Origin: a virus
Direction: 5' to 3' (one strand)
IMG/VR virus record: IMGVR_UViG_3300029787_005125
Location: 1-55,280 of that record
DNA: 55,280 nt
Every line of letters starts with the position of its first letter. The stretch's first letter is position 1. Shown here piece after piece: positions 28,311-36,215 of this stretch. Position numbers and translations under genes: made by a program. The notes under the pieces were generated by a model. That model ran no database searches. It saw only the letters and a list, made by a program, of their open reading frames with translations, and was not told the origin of the DNA.

Positions 28311-29297
28311 TTAGTTTGTGTTGTTGTACTTGCTCAATATAAATAGACTTTTGCCATTTTTTAGCGTCTCTGCCCCAGCTGGGGCATCAAGATAATTTTG
28401 TTGAACTCCTACGAGCTTATTCATGTTGAGCAAAAGCTGTGTCTCTACGTTTGTAAGATTATTAACAATCACCTCCACTCCTGTTGGTATGAGGGTTTCA
28501 AAATCAGGAGCGGTCAACTGTCCATAAAAGGGAGAGCGGTGCGAATGGTTAATCAAAGCGTTGTTCATCTCTCCCTGATATTTGACAAAGTTATTGAATA
28601 TGCCTCGGAGATCCTGTATAGACGCTACAACGGCTCTCAAACACTGTTGTAGATTTGCGCCCTTGACAAGAGGCTGCATATCCGAGTCATCGTTCATGGC
28701 AATCAAATCAATACCATACCCTTTGGTTGTGGCATTACTAAGATCTCCACCTTGTGAGTTCTTCTTATCAGTCCTCGTCACGAGCTTAATGTTCTCTCTA
28801 GCAATCATACGAAGGGTATCGGCTTTGAGTACGACGGTAGATCTTGGGTCTGATTTTGTTGTATTTCCAACTGTGCCAGCCGCTAAACCAAAGTACGAAT
28901 CTGGATCGGACTTCTGTGAAAGATAAACGCGTGCAGCATCCAATTTAAAGTTTGGGTCTACTTCTAAAAGTCTGTTTCTATCGTCTCTTTTGCGTGCCCT
29001 AAACCCTAATCTACCAGCTACGATGTCTACAGCAGCGCAGTGAGTATCTTTGTTTCCCCCAAATCCAGACAAAATGTTGTTGGGTCGGTCAAGTCCCAAA
29101 ACAATACCAGCATTGCCTTTGTGTTTATGCCATTCTTCTTTTACTGAGATGTATTTTGGAGCGTCAAAATCTCTCCTAGTTCCTTTGCCGAAGCCCATAA
29201 ACTCTGCTTTGCCTTGCTCTGGCAAGGATTCAAAAACACGGCGGTCAGCCTTTGGCATTATGCTTAAATCAATTGCAGTTTTTTTGTTTCTAGCCAT
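28311..29297 (-). CDS. probable baseplate spike-associated protein
   Basis: A 328-residue protein. A segment near residues 155-175 (VLKADTLRMIARENIKLVTR) resembles the repeating strands of gp5/VgrG-like spike beta-helices, in which sugar- or ion-stabilised strands read RxxARxxIKLVT. The N-terminus is basic (MARNKKTAIDL) and the C-terminus is helical. The gene lies six bases after the M23 peptidase gene and four before the 1382-residue protein, next to the other parts expected at the tail tip. I infer a central spike or spike-cap component. The evidence is a short motif plus position, so an unrelated structural protein is possible. Confidence 0.45.
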   Translation of the reverse strand: MARNKKTAIDLSIMPKADRRVFESLPEQGKAEFMGFGKGTRRDFDAPKYISVKEEWHKHKGNAGIVLGLDRPNNILSGFGGNKDTHCAAVDIVAGRLGFRARKRDDRNRLLEVDPNFKLDAARVYLSQKSDPDSYFGLAAGTVGNTTKSDPRSTVVLKADTLRMIARENIKLVTRTDKKNSQGGDLSNATTKGYGIDLIAMNDDSDMQPLVKGANLQQCLRAVVASIQDLRGIFNNFVKYQGEMNNALINHSHRSPFYGQLTAPDFETLIPTGVEVIVNNLTNVETQLLLNMNKLVGVQQNYLDAPAGAETLKNGKSLFILSKYNNTN

Positions 29298-29303
29298 TTT
29301 TCT

Positions 29304-30704
29304 CTACGCTTGTGTCTTCTTTACTTTGTTTGGTTTGTGTCTTTCTCTTGCTGGATCATCGCTGGTAAAAAGATTTTGACGGCTTGGATCCTCCCGATCA
29401 CGGTACTGAGCTGTGGTTTTGGTGTTATAGTAGAGTAGCCACTCATCAGGATAAAAATCAGCAGGATGTAGCTGACCTACTGAGTTCGCTGTCCCCCATT
29501 TGTTTTTTGTATTGACAGCAAAATGTAAATGAGACCCGCCGGATCTGCCCGTGTTTCCACAATAGGCAACCAGTTGTCCTTTTTTTACCCTTTCGTTTTT
29601 TTGTGGTATTGCCGGGGTGTCCAAGTGAATATACCGTACATAATACCCCGTATCCGTTAGAATAACAAGTTGGTTGCCGGCTGATGATGGTACTCCAGTG
29701 CCCGCAAAGCAGATCGGCTTGTTCTCAACAACAACACCGTCATCAACCGCATACAAAGGACGTCCGTCAAAGCCTCTAAAATCAAGAGCACCATGCTTTC
29801 TATTAGGGGATAACTTACCTTTATACTTGTAGTCCGCACCTCTAAAATACGTGCTAGATATGCCTACGGTATGACCCCCCAAAGCGGTGCCGCGCGCTCC
29901 TGGATCTCCAGGCTTAGTTGGTAAACACCACCCAGACACTGGGTTATCAGGAAAATCAGTCCAATCACTGCCATCCCCTAATTTTTTGCCTGTTTGTCTA
30001 TCGGACCCAACAATACCATTCTGAGACGGACACGTCATATCTGTCCCCCACAAAGGTCCCTTAGATGGGTCAGGATTGGCTGCGCGCCGTCCTTCGCCAC
30101 CGGGAGGGTCGGACTGGTAGTTCCCCACGAAGCCAGGGATGCTTGAGTTAAATATGTTATTAAGTTCCACGGAAGAAATATTTTGTATCGCAATTGGTCC
30201 TCCGACCACTCTTACTATCCTGGGGTTGAAAAGATTCTCTACATCTTCAAATTTCACTGCCACTAACATTCCCAAGGGCAGTGGTACAGCGCCATCTGAT
30301 ATGTCCGAATACACATCTGGGTATGTGATCAACACAGGGTCCGTATTGGAATTGGGAGCGGGTCTAGGTTCTAGTTCTGGTATATAAACCTTATACGCAA
30401 AACTAGAAAAGTCTATTCCTTTTACTTCCGCTTCTTCTTCATCTTGATTGGCTTTGTAGAGGTAGTCATTAAACAAAGCAGTTTTGTTTTGATAAGAAGC
30501 AAAAGCCACAAGACGATGGCTAACGACCACTCCGTTAAATTCAGCAATATTGTTGAGAGTATTTTTAGAAAACGCGGCTTCAGCAGCCATTCGCATAGCA
30601 GTTGTGGTTCGCGTGCGTCGACGATCTCCTGATTCACCAGAGTTTCCGTCTTGAATGTTATTCAGTGAGCCGAAGGTCAAATCAGACATTTTTATGCTAG
30701 CCAT
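29304..30704 (-). CDS. tail-associated M23 (LytM-type) peptidoglycan endopeptidase
   Basis: A 466-residue protein. The C-terminal half (about 290-400) is an M23 zinc peptidase with all expected ligands: His304-x3-Asp308, His360 in YIHLD, and His392-x-His394 in GSHLHF. The family cleaves peptide cross-links in peptidoglycan. The N-terminal 175 residues lack a signal peptide and include a beta-rich segment (PLGMLVAVKFEDVENLFNPR) that resembles the OB-like N-terminal domain of T4 gp5. A Gly/Pro-rich linker follows (about 196-270). No holin or signal sequence accompanies it, so I infer a tail lysin that opens the cell wall during injection, replacing the gp5 lysozyme. It overlaps its neighbour upstream by eight bases. 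Confidence 0.85.
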   Translation of the reverse strand: MASIKMSDLTFGSLNNIQDGNSGESGDRRRTRTTTAMRMAAEAAFSKNTLNNIAEFNGVVVSHRLVAFASYQNKTALFNDYLYKANQDEEEAEVKGIDFSSFAYKVYIPELEPRPAPNSNTDPVLITYPDVYSDISDGAVPLPLGMLVAVKFEDVENLFNPRIVRVVGGPIAIQNISSVELNNIFNSSIPGFVGNYQSDPPGGEGRRAANPDPSKGPLWGTDMTCPSQNGIVGSDRQTGKKLGDGSDWTDFPDNPVSGWCLPTKPGDPGARGTALGGHTVGISSTYFRGADYKYKGKLSPNRKHGALDFRGFDGRPLYAVDDGVVVENKPICFAGTGVPSSAGNQLVILTDTGYYVRYIHLDTPAIPQKNERVKKGQLVAYCGNTGRSGGSHLHFAVNTKNKWGTANSVGQLHPADFYPDEWLLYYNTKTTAQYRDREDPSRQNLFTSDDPARERHKPNKVKKTQA

Positions 30705-31005
30705 CTTGATTGCCCTCGTTCAACAAATCAAACAGTTGCTCTTTATCGTCATCTGTCAGCCCAACTTGTCCTGTCTTTTGTCTCTGCAGAATTGCGGCTA
30801 GCTTCACCATCTGCTCGTTGGATCTTTGAAGGTTCTCTACATACTTCGCAGCAATCGACCCCATCTCCCTTCTGTCAGCTGGAGATGCTTTCATATCCGC
30901 CATTACGTCCATCAGCAAGGATTTGGCCATGGCTCGGTCTTCCTTAATATTGGTCGTAGTTTCTTCGATGTAATGTTCTAAACTTAAATCTCGCTGTTTT
31001 CCCAT
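30697..31005 (-). CDS. small helical protein of unknown function
   Basis: A 102-residue, charged and almost entirely helical protein, including DRAMAKSLLMDVMADMK and a Met/Gln-rich helix near 65-85, with an acidic C-terminus (DDDKEQLFDLLNEG). I do not recognise it. It lies between the sigma factor gene (22-base overlap) and the M23 tail peptidase gene (8-base overlap). The overlaps suggest coupled translation. Candidates are a late-transcription co-activator, a chaperone for tail assembly or a small terminase-like protein; nothing in the sequence selects one. Confidence 0.6.
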   Translation of the reverse strand: MGKQRDLSLEHYIEETTTNIKEDRAMAKSLLMDVMADMKASPADRREMGSIAAKYVENLQRSNEQMVKLAAILQRQKTGQVGLTDDDKEQLFDLLNEGNQDG

Positions 31006-31670
31006 TTTGTCTTAAACGTCCTGTATCTCTTGCGGAGCTTATTAAGGTTGTTAACAACCTGCTTGGTGTTTAACCCTGTAAGCTCTCGAAGATATAAGTA
31101 AATAGCTTTTTTGTTAAAAATTTCTATTTGTTCAGCGGAGTCTAAGAGAATACGGACAGCCATGAGAACCTTTTTCTCGTTTTCCTTAACCATAAAGGAG
31201 TCCCAAGTGTCTATTTCGTTATTTAAAGACATCCAAAATTCAACCTCAGATCTCTTATCATAGTAGCTAGGCTCATCTGATACTAGATTTTCATCCACTT
31301 CATTGAGGACATCCTCCATGAATATCTCTGTTTTAAGACGCTTCTTGGTTCTTTTAACCTTGTGTATGAACCAATTCTTAGTTACCACTGAGAAATACGA
31401 AAAAGCCTTAGAGCCCTTGTTCGGATCGTATTTATTTAGGATAGTCGTCAGCCAGACCTTACAATCCGCCCTAAGATAATCAATGTTTGGCAATGTGGTA
31501 AACCGATATGTATAGATTATCTTATCTACCATATCGTCAAATGCAGGCTGTATATACTCTTCATACAATTTTGATCGAAGTTCTCGATCTTCTGTCGAAG
31601 CGTATTTAACTATTGCGTCTTCGTGTACCTGCGTAAAGTAATGATTTTTCTTGCTCTTCTTCCTCGGCAT
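30984..31670 (-). CDS. late transcription sigma factor, T4 gp55-like
   Basis: A 228-residue basic protein. Residues about 75-120 match the conserved core of T4 gp55 (a reduced sigma-70 region 2): a helix leading to NKYDPNKGSKAFSYFSVVTK and then the basic HKVKRTKKRL. T4 gp55 has the equivalent DETKYKNPHAYITQ and RIKKERKEV. gp55-type factors direct host RNA polymerase to late promoters with the sliding clamp. T4 gp55 has 185 residues, so this one carries an extra C-terminal helical part (about 165-228, ending in a basic NKLRKRYRTFK helix). It would be expected to control the late virion block downstream. The start overlaps the preceding gene by 65 bases; no later ATG would preserve the N-terminal helix. 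Confidence 0.75.
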   Translation of the reverse strand: MPRKKSKKNHYFTQVHEDAIVKYASTEDRELRSKLYEEYIQPAFDDMVDKIIYTYRFTTLPNIDYLRADCKVWLTTILNKYDPNKGSKAFSYFSVVTKNWFIHKVKRTKKRLKTEIFMEDVLNEVDENLVSDEPSYYDKRSEVEFWMSLNNEIDTWDSFMVKENEKKVLMAVRILLDSAEQIEIFNKKAIYLYLRELTGLNTKQVVNNLNKLRKRYRTFKTKWENSEI

Positions 31671-31974
31671 TTAATGCTTCCTCTAGTTCTTGCTCTAATT
31701 CTTCGTCTATCGTATATTCAAATATCTCTCTAAACCCTGAGATTTCATCATTCACCTCTTTAATTCTAAACACTAATTCTTGAATTATGGGTTCACCGTG
31801 ATAGGAATCCATACTGTACATGTCTTTTACAAAGACCTGGAATGCCTTGGTAGTTAGAAACAAATCGGATATATTGTCCGATATGAACATAAACTTCTGC
31901 AGCAGCCTGGACAAATACCATGCTAAGAGTGCATTTACTATTAATGAAGTAACGAGAACGATATATATGAGCAT
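31606..31974 (-). CDS. small single-pass membrane protein
   Basis: A 122-residue protein that opens with a clear hydrophobic segment (residues about 2-21, LIYIVLVTSLIVNALLAWYL), followed by a basic/aromatic stretch and a long acidic, probably coiled-coil C-terminal part (ELEQELEEALNAEEEEQEK). This suggests an N-terminal anchor with a cytoplasmic tail. It is the only convincing membrane protein in the window. The 65-base overlap with the sigma factor gene is long for this genome. The function is unknown; lysis-related or replication-membrane roles are possible but unsupported. Confidence 0.65.
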   Translation of the reverse strand: MLIYIVLVTSLIVNALLAWYLSRLLQKFMFISDNISDLFLTTKAFQVFVKDMYSMDSYHGEPIIQELVFRIKEVNDEISGFREIFEYTIDEELEQELEEALNAEEEEQEKSLLYAGTRRRNS

Positions 31975-32222
31975 TATCTATCTTTATTTAGTTTATCTTT
32001 TTGTTGTTCTAGCTCTTCGCGCGAATCTTCAATAAACTGCTCTGTAATTTGACCGGTTTTATTTGACTTTGTTCCGGTTTTTTTCGTTGTAAAGGTTGTC
32101 AGCATTTTTACTAATGTGGAATCAGAGTCGCATACAGGGCATACAGACTGTGTTTCGTTAGAAGGGTGATATATTACTGATATTTTGTTACACGCGGCAC
32201 AACGATACTGATATCGTGGCAT
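31974..32222 (-). CDS. FmdB-like zinc-ribbon protein
   Basis: An 82-residue protein with an N-terminal FmdB-type zinc ribbon: PRYQYRCAACNK with Cys8-x2-Cys11, then Cys28-x2-Cys31 in VCPVCDSD. The remainder is a Thr/Lys-rich linker and a charged helix ending in KDKLNKD. FmdB-like ribbons are common small proteins in bacteria and phages, thought to act in regulation or nucleic acid binding, though few are characterised. It shares one base with the start of the membrane protein gene and one with the stop of the 54-residue gene, so the small-gene cluster is probably translated as a unit. Confidence 0.75.
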   Translation of the reverse strand: MPRYQYRCAACNKISVIYHPSNETQSVCPVCDSDSTLVKMLTTFTTKKTGTKSNKTGQITEQFIEDSREELEQQKDKLNKDR

Positions 32223-32386
32223 TAACGATTCTTTTCAAGTTCCCTTAGTCTTTTGTCAATGTCAACTAAATGCTTCTCAAGCTCGCGCGCCTGCTGACTA
32301 ATTGCCTTTCTCAAAGAAACTTCTACAATCTCTTTAACAGCTCCCTCTGATAGAAATTTTGGCTGTTGATTTTTCCTGAATGTCAT
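32222..32386 (-). CDS. 54-residue charged helical protein
   Basis: A short open frame starting at the ATG at 32386 and ending at a TAA at 32222-32224. It encodes 54 residues: MTFRKNQQPKFLSEGAVKEI, then a charged amphipathic helix rich in Lys, Arg, Glu and Leu (DIDKRLRELEKN). A perfect AGGAGG ribosome site lies eight bases upstream. The frame exactly fills the gap between its neighbours and its stop overlaps the FmdB-like start region. These points argue for a real gene. The pattern suggests a small coiled-coil protein; its function is unknown. Confidence 0.7.
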   Translation of the reverse strand: MTFRKNQQPKFLSEGAVKEIVEVSLRKAISQQARELEKHLVDIDKRLRELEKNR

Positions 32387-32389
32387 TTG

Positions 32390-32587
32390 TTATTCCTCCT
32401 CGTTAACTTCAACATTATCTAAATTAATTGTTGGCGGGTTGGTTACAACCAACTCTGAATGGGTTGAATCTTCTGGACTTACCTGAAAATTCATATCTTG
32501 CAGGACAGGGACGATGTCCGACTGTTCCATTAGTGATCTCTGAAGAGCCATCATGAGGGCTCCTACTGCTTGATTAGAAAGTTTCAT
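32390..32587 (-). CDS. small acidic protein of unknown function
   Basis: A 65-residue protein with an N-terminal amphipathic helix rich in Met and Leu (AVGALMMALQRSLMEQ) and an acidic, Asn/Val-rich C-terminus ending in NEEE. A strong AAGGAG ribosome site precedes the ATG. It lies just downstream of the glycan island and opens the run of small genes leading to the sigma factor. I recall similar short proteins near gp55 in T4-like marine phages, but no function is known to me. Confidence 0.65.
   Translation of the reverse strand: MKLSNQAVGALMMALQRSLMEQSDIVPVLQDMNFQVSPEDSTHSELVVTNPPTINLDNVEVNEEE
32395..32400 (-). promoter_or_regulatory. ribosome binding site for the 54-residue gene
   Basis: A perfect AGGAGG on the minus strand, eight bases before the ATG at 32386. 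It supports this very short frame as a real gene. Confidence 0.75.
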
Positions 32588-32602
32588 CTTTTCTCCTTCT
32601 TC

Positions 32603-33475
32603 TTAAGTTTTGAAATCAAAACACTCTCTTACGCCTTGCTTAATGGCGATACTTGCTTTCCACCCGCGATCTGCTAGAGGTTCGGGATTAGCTTTGGTTT
32701 CCTGAACCTCTCCAGGACGTGGTGCGACGTAATCAAATTGTACGTCATGATAATCTAATACTATGTTCTTTACTTCATTTAAGGAAATATTTGTTCCGGT
32801 GCCTACATCGAACACTTGACCGGAAAAGTTTTCCTCTTGTTCCATACAGAAAATGTTAGCACTTACAACGTCATCAACGTGGACCATGTCTCTCCTTTGC
32901 TCTCCGTCGCCAGTTATGAACGGTTGCTCGCCAGACTGGAGTGTGCGGCGCCAATTTGCAATTGCCGTTGCATATGGTCCATCGGCGCGTTGGTCTTTAG
33001 AGTATACATTAAAATATCTTAGGCTTACAGTATCTAGCCCATAAACTCCAGAGTAAATTCCACATTCCTTCTCTGTTACTAGTTTCTGCAATGCATAAGG
33101 ATTGGTCGGTCCAGAGCCGTTACCCACAACAGAAGAAGAAGACGAGTAGATAACTCTTTTGACTGATCCTACTTTTCTGGCGAAATTCAATAGCACACTT
33201 CCTGCCAAAACATTGTTTTTCATGGTGCCAACTGGGTCCTCCAAGCATAGACCAATCCTTGGCCAGCATGCTAAGTGGAAAATATATTCTGGCTGGAAGT
33301 CTGCATAATATGGATGAAACAAACCGTCAGAGTCCTCTGCCAACGTCTTAATAATATCCCTGGGAATATCCGACTGTAAATCAATCCCGATAACCTCGTG
33401 CCCCAATTCCTGAAGTCTTGAGAAGAGATTACCTCCAATATATCCTTTGTAGCCGGTTACTAAACATCTAGCCAT
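32603..33475 (-). CDS. NAD-dependent nucleotide-sugar epimerase/dehydratase
   Basis: A 290-residue extended short-chain dehydrogenase. The NAD-binding motif is G8-x2-G11-x2-G14 ([10 protein letters not shown]). The catalytic set is a serine in the SSSSS strand (111-115), Tyr127 and Lys131 in NPYALQK. A late [16 protein letters not shown] motif is typical of UDP-glucose 4-epimerase-like and UDP-glucuronate-type enzymes. The enzyme would interconvert or dehydrate an NDP-sugar in the cytoplasm; the exact substrate is not determined. It is the last gene transcribed in the glycan island and overlaps the GDP-mannose dehydratase gene by eight bases. Confidence 0.82.
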   Translation of the reverse strand: MARCLVTGYKGYIGGNLFSRLQELGHEVIGIDLQSDIPRDIIKTLAEDSDGLFHPYYADFQPEYIFHLACWPRIGLCLEDPVGTMKNNVLAGSVLLNFARKVGSVKRVIYSSSSSVVGNGSGPTNPYALQKLVTEKECGIYSGVYGLDTVSLRYFNVYSKDQRADGPYATAIANWRRTLQSGEQPFITGDGEQRRDMVHVDDVVSANIFCMEQEENFSGQVFDVGTGTNISLNEVKNIVLDYHDVQFDYVAPRPGEVQETKANPEPLADRGWKASIAIKQGVRECFDFKT

Positions 33476-34451
33476 TTTGTTCTCCTTTTATTCTTTTTAA
33501 ATCTTCTTCAAACATTAATTTAGCGAGTCCATTAAACTTTATTTTCGGTTCCCATTTTAGACTGGTTCTGGCTTTACTGCTATTACCTAACAAAAATGGA
33601 ACCTCTTGCGGTCTAAAATAGCGCTCGTCAATCCTAACATGTTTATCCACCGAAAGTCCAGCGTGATTAAACACTTCTTGTAGAAATTCGCGAACAGTTC
33701 TTGTTTCGCCAGTTGATATAACATAGTCATCAGCCTTATCCTGCTGGACCATAGACCACATCGCCTCGACATAATCGCCGGCGAAACCCCAATCTCTCTT
33801 AGCCTCTAGATTGCCTAGATATAAGATATCTTGCAGCCCTAGCTTTATCTTAGCAGCTGCAATCGTAATTTTTCTAGTAACAAATGTTTCACCTCTGCGC
33901 GGTGACTCATGATTAAACAAAATACCACTAGAGGCATGTAAGCCGTAGGACTCCCTGTAATTCCTGACCAAGTTATGAGAAAATAATTTAGCACAGGCAT
34001 AAGGTGACGCTGGAGTCATTCTGCTTTTTTCTGTGTATCCAGTTTTCGGACATGGAGCGTCACCATACATTTCAGAAGAAGAAGCCTGATAGAATCTGAT
34101 ATTCGGATCTGTATTACGGATCGCCTCTAGTATTCTCAATGGACCCATCGCAACGCCATCGACTGTGTGCTCTGGGATATCGAACGACACCCGAACATGC
34201 GACTGTGCAGCCAAATTATAAATCTCTCTTGGTTTATACTTAATTATAAGCCTGTACAGAGACCCAACATCGTTCAAGTCCCAGTACTCAAGGATAAAAT
34301 TAGGATTGTTGTAGATTGAATCCACTCTAACCGTGTTAATCGTGGACGTTCTTCTTTTAAGACCAACCACTCTATAGCCCCTAGAAAGCAATAGTTCCGC
34401 CAAGTAAGAGCCATCCTGGCCAGTAATTCCTGTTATTATAGCTGTTTCCAA
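33468..34451 (-). CDS. gmd: GDP-mannose 4,6-dehydratase
   Basis: A 327-residue enzyme converting GDP-D-mannose to GDP-4-keto-6-deoxy-mannose, the first step to GDP-L-fucose. Identity is clear from the N-terminal [15 protein letters not shown] with G8-x2-G11-x2-G14, KRRTST, the SSSEMYG active-site strand (Ser125, Glu127), Tyr151-x3-Lys155 in SPYACAK, and the family signature [20 protein letters not shown] is the usual cofactor. It is somewhat shorter than the E. coli enzyme (373). The start is a TTG at 34451, supported by AGAGGA seven bases upstream and by the family N-terminus. It lies directly before the next gene in the pathway, GDP-fucose synthase. Confidence 0.95.
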   Translation of the reverse strand: METAIITGITGQDGSYLAELLLSRGYRVVGLKRRTSTINTVRVDSIYNNPNFILEYWDLNDVGSLYRLIIKYKPREIYNLAAQSHVRVSFDIPEHTVDGVAMGPLRILEAIRNTDPNIRFYQASSSEMYGDAPCPKTGYTEKSRMTPASPYACAKLFSHNLVRNYRESYGLHASSGILFNHESPRRGETFVTRKITIAAAKIKLGLQDILYLGNLEAKRDWGFAGDYVEAMWSMVQQDKADDYVISTGETRTVREFLQEVFNHAGLSVDKHVRIDERYFRPQEVPFLLGNSSKARTSLKWEPKIKFNGLAKLMFEEDLKRIKGEQNG

Positions 34452-35381
34452 TTAATATCCTCTAATGTTTGGATAGTTTATTTTAAACCAATCGCAAGTC
34501 TTTTTTAAGCCCTCTTCTAAAGAAGTGTACCATTCTTTCTTCCACCCCAAATCTAGAAGTTTTTGATTACTGGAGGGCTTTCGATACTGTCCCGCTGGCA
34601 TGCTTGTGTTCCACATCACTTCTCCAGTGTATTCTAGAATACGACAAATTAATCCGACGACCTCTTTAATAGAATACTCTTCTGTTCCTCCAATATTAAT
34701 TGGTTCAGGTTCATTATACCTTTCCATCAAGAACAATAATATGCGTGCAATATCTTGCGAATATGTGAATTCTCTTAAAGGAGTTCCATCTCCCCAGCAC
34801 TCAATAGCGGGGCTATTGTTTATTTTTGCTTCCCAAACTTTTCTTATAATCGCTGGTATGACGTGACTATTCTCTAGATCAAAATTGTCATTTTCACCAT
34901 AAAGGTTGTTTGGAATCGCCGTAATAAAGTTACACCCATACTGCTGTCGGTATGCCCGAGACATGACGTCTACCATTCTTTTAGCATACGCATAGCCAAA
35001 ATTAGATTTGTGAGGAGGACCTAAATGTAATTGATCCTCAGTTAGGGGATAAGTAATATATGGTCCGTCAGGATATACGCAAGTTGATAATAAAGAAATA
35101 ACTTTATTGGCTTTTGATAGCAAACAAGAACTCAAAAGAGCTTGGTTCAGCGCAGAGTTGGTCATATAAAAATCTGCTATTTCTTCTGTGTTGACTTTTA
35201 CACCGCCCACTTTTGCTGCTAAATGAATAATATTTTTTCCGGCAAATGCCTCGCCACTTGTATCCACCATAGACATCATATCCCATAGAGCACGTCGATC
35301 AGGATATTCTGCCTGCGGAGTAACACTTTTAAAAGCGGAGCCCACCATGCCGGAACCACCAGTTACAATTAAGTTATTCAT
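34452..35381 (-). CDS. fcl: GDP-L-fucose synthase
   Basis: A 309-residue short-chain dehydrogenase that epimerises and reduces GDP-4-keto-6-deoxy-mannose to GDP-L-fucose using NADPH. Diagnostic features are GGSGMVGS, HLAAKVGGVKVN, a STCVYPD strand matching the family SSCIYP with its catalytic Cys101, Tyr130-x3-Lys134 (GYAYAK), PNNLYGENDNFD and WGDGTPLREFTY. The length fits the family (about 320). It is immediately adjacent to gmd and to the fucosyltransferase, so the three genes form a complete unit for making and transferring fucose. Confidence 0.95.
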   Translation of the reverse strand: MNNLIVTGGSGMVGSAFKSVTPQAEYPDRRALWDMMSMVDTSGEAFAGKNIIHLAAKVGGVKVNTEEIADFYMTNSALNQALLSSCLLSKANKVISLLSTCVYPDGPYITYPLTEDQLHLGPPHKSNFGYAYAKRMVDVMSRAYRQQYGCNFITAIPNNLYGENDNFDLENSHVIPAIIRKVWEAKINNSPAIECWGDGTPLREFTYSQDIARILLFLMERYNEPEPINIGGTEEYSIKEVVGLICRILEYTGEVMWNTSMPAGQYRKPSSNQKLLDLGWKKEWYTSLEEGLKKTCDWFKINYPNIRGY

Positions 35382-35384
35382 AGC

Positions 35385-36215
35385 CTATTCCCACTTAAAC
35401 CACTGCTCTAGCGGCACTTTGCTGAGGTTTTTATTGCTGGTGCCTTTCCATGGTCGCCACGGGCCGTAAACCCCAATCTTGGAAGCGTCACTCAAAAAAG
35501 ATGCCCACCAAGATAACGTTCCATGTTCAAACAATATATTATCAAAAGACCTAATAAAATTAAAGTCTTCATCAATTGTCCCAGATTGCACAATTGGGCG
35601 ATACTTTTCAAATGCAAGAACAAAAGAATTAAAATACTCAACTGATTCACTTATGGGGACACTCTTGTCTTTAGACACAGACGTATGGAACGCTATATCA
35701 GACAATTCTTGCTCAGTCATATGTTTCCAAGTTGGCATGTCTGTGACGATATATAATTGATCAAAATGAAATTTATCAATTGCGTTCACATAGTCCGAAG
35801 CTTTAGGTTTTAAGTAGAACTCGTTTTTCATGAAAAGTCTATCACCCGTTCTCATGTGTAGCACCAGATCATTATTTTCTCTTTTTTCGACGCTTGGGTA
35901 CCAAGTTTTAATTTTATCTCTATGCGACAAAAAAAATCTATAGTCCTCAAAGTATCCCGATAGCAAAACATCATTACCAATTAAAGATTTATTAAACGCT
36001 TTAACAAATTGCGAATCACCGTTAATTGCTAGACATTCGTTCTGGGGTGGTGACCCAAAGGTTACACCCAAATTCTCAAGTGGTCTTTGCCCATAATAAT
36101 TTGGATACGGTGCTAGTGCTGTAACACTTGTACCATAGTAGTCTGCTAACATTCTAGCAGCGTTATATTGAAAAAGATTATTGCCAAAGCCGTTTGTTAG
36201 TTTAACATATATCAA
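35385..36215 (-). CDS. GT11-like fucosyltransferase
   Basis: A 276-residue protein with the alpha-1,2-fucosyltransferase (GT11) layout. It opens with YVKLTNGFGNNLFQYNAARM, like the family GGLGNQLFQY. It then has LSGYFEDYRFF (family GYFQ strand) and H120-x-R122-x-G-D125 (HMRTGD), the nucleotide-binding HxRRGD motif with Thr in place of the second Arg. The late part is shorter and less conserved. It would move fucose from GDP-fucose onto a galactose-type acceptor, though linkage is unproven. The start is a TTG at 36215 that overlaps the preceding stop (TTGA), preceded by AGG seven bases upstream. The gene directly follows its substrate-making enzymes in the cluster. Confidence 0.85.
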   Translation of the reverse strand: MIYVKLTNGFGNNLFQYNAARMLADYYGTSVTALAPYPNYYGQRPLENLGVTFGSPPQNECLAINGDSQFVKAFNKSLIGNDVLLSGYFEDYRFFLSHRDKIKTWYPSVEKRENNDLVLHMRTGDRLFMKNEFYLKPKASDYVNAIDKFHFDQLYIVTDMPTWKHMTEQELSDIAFHTSVSKDKSVPISESVEYFNSFVLAFEKYRPIVQSGTIDEDFNFIRSFDNILFEHGTLSWWASFLSDASKIGVYGPWRPWKGTSNKNLSKVPLEQWFKWE

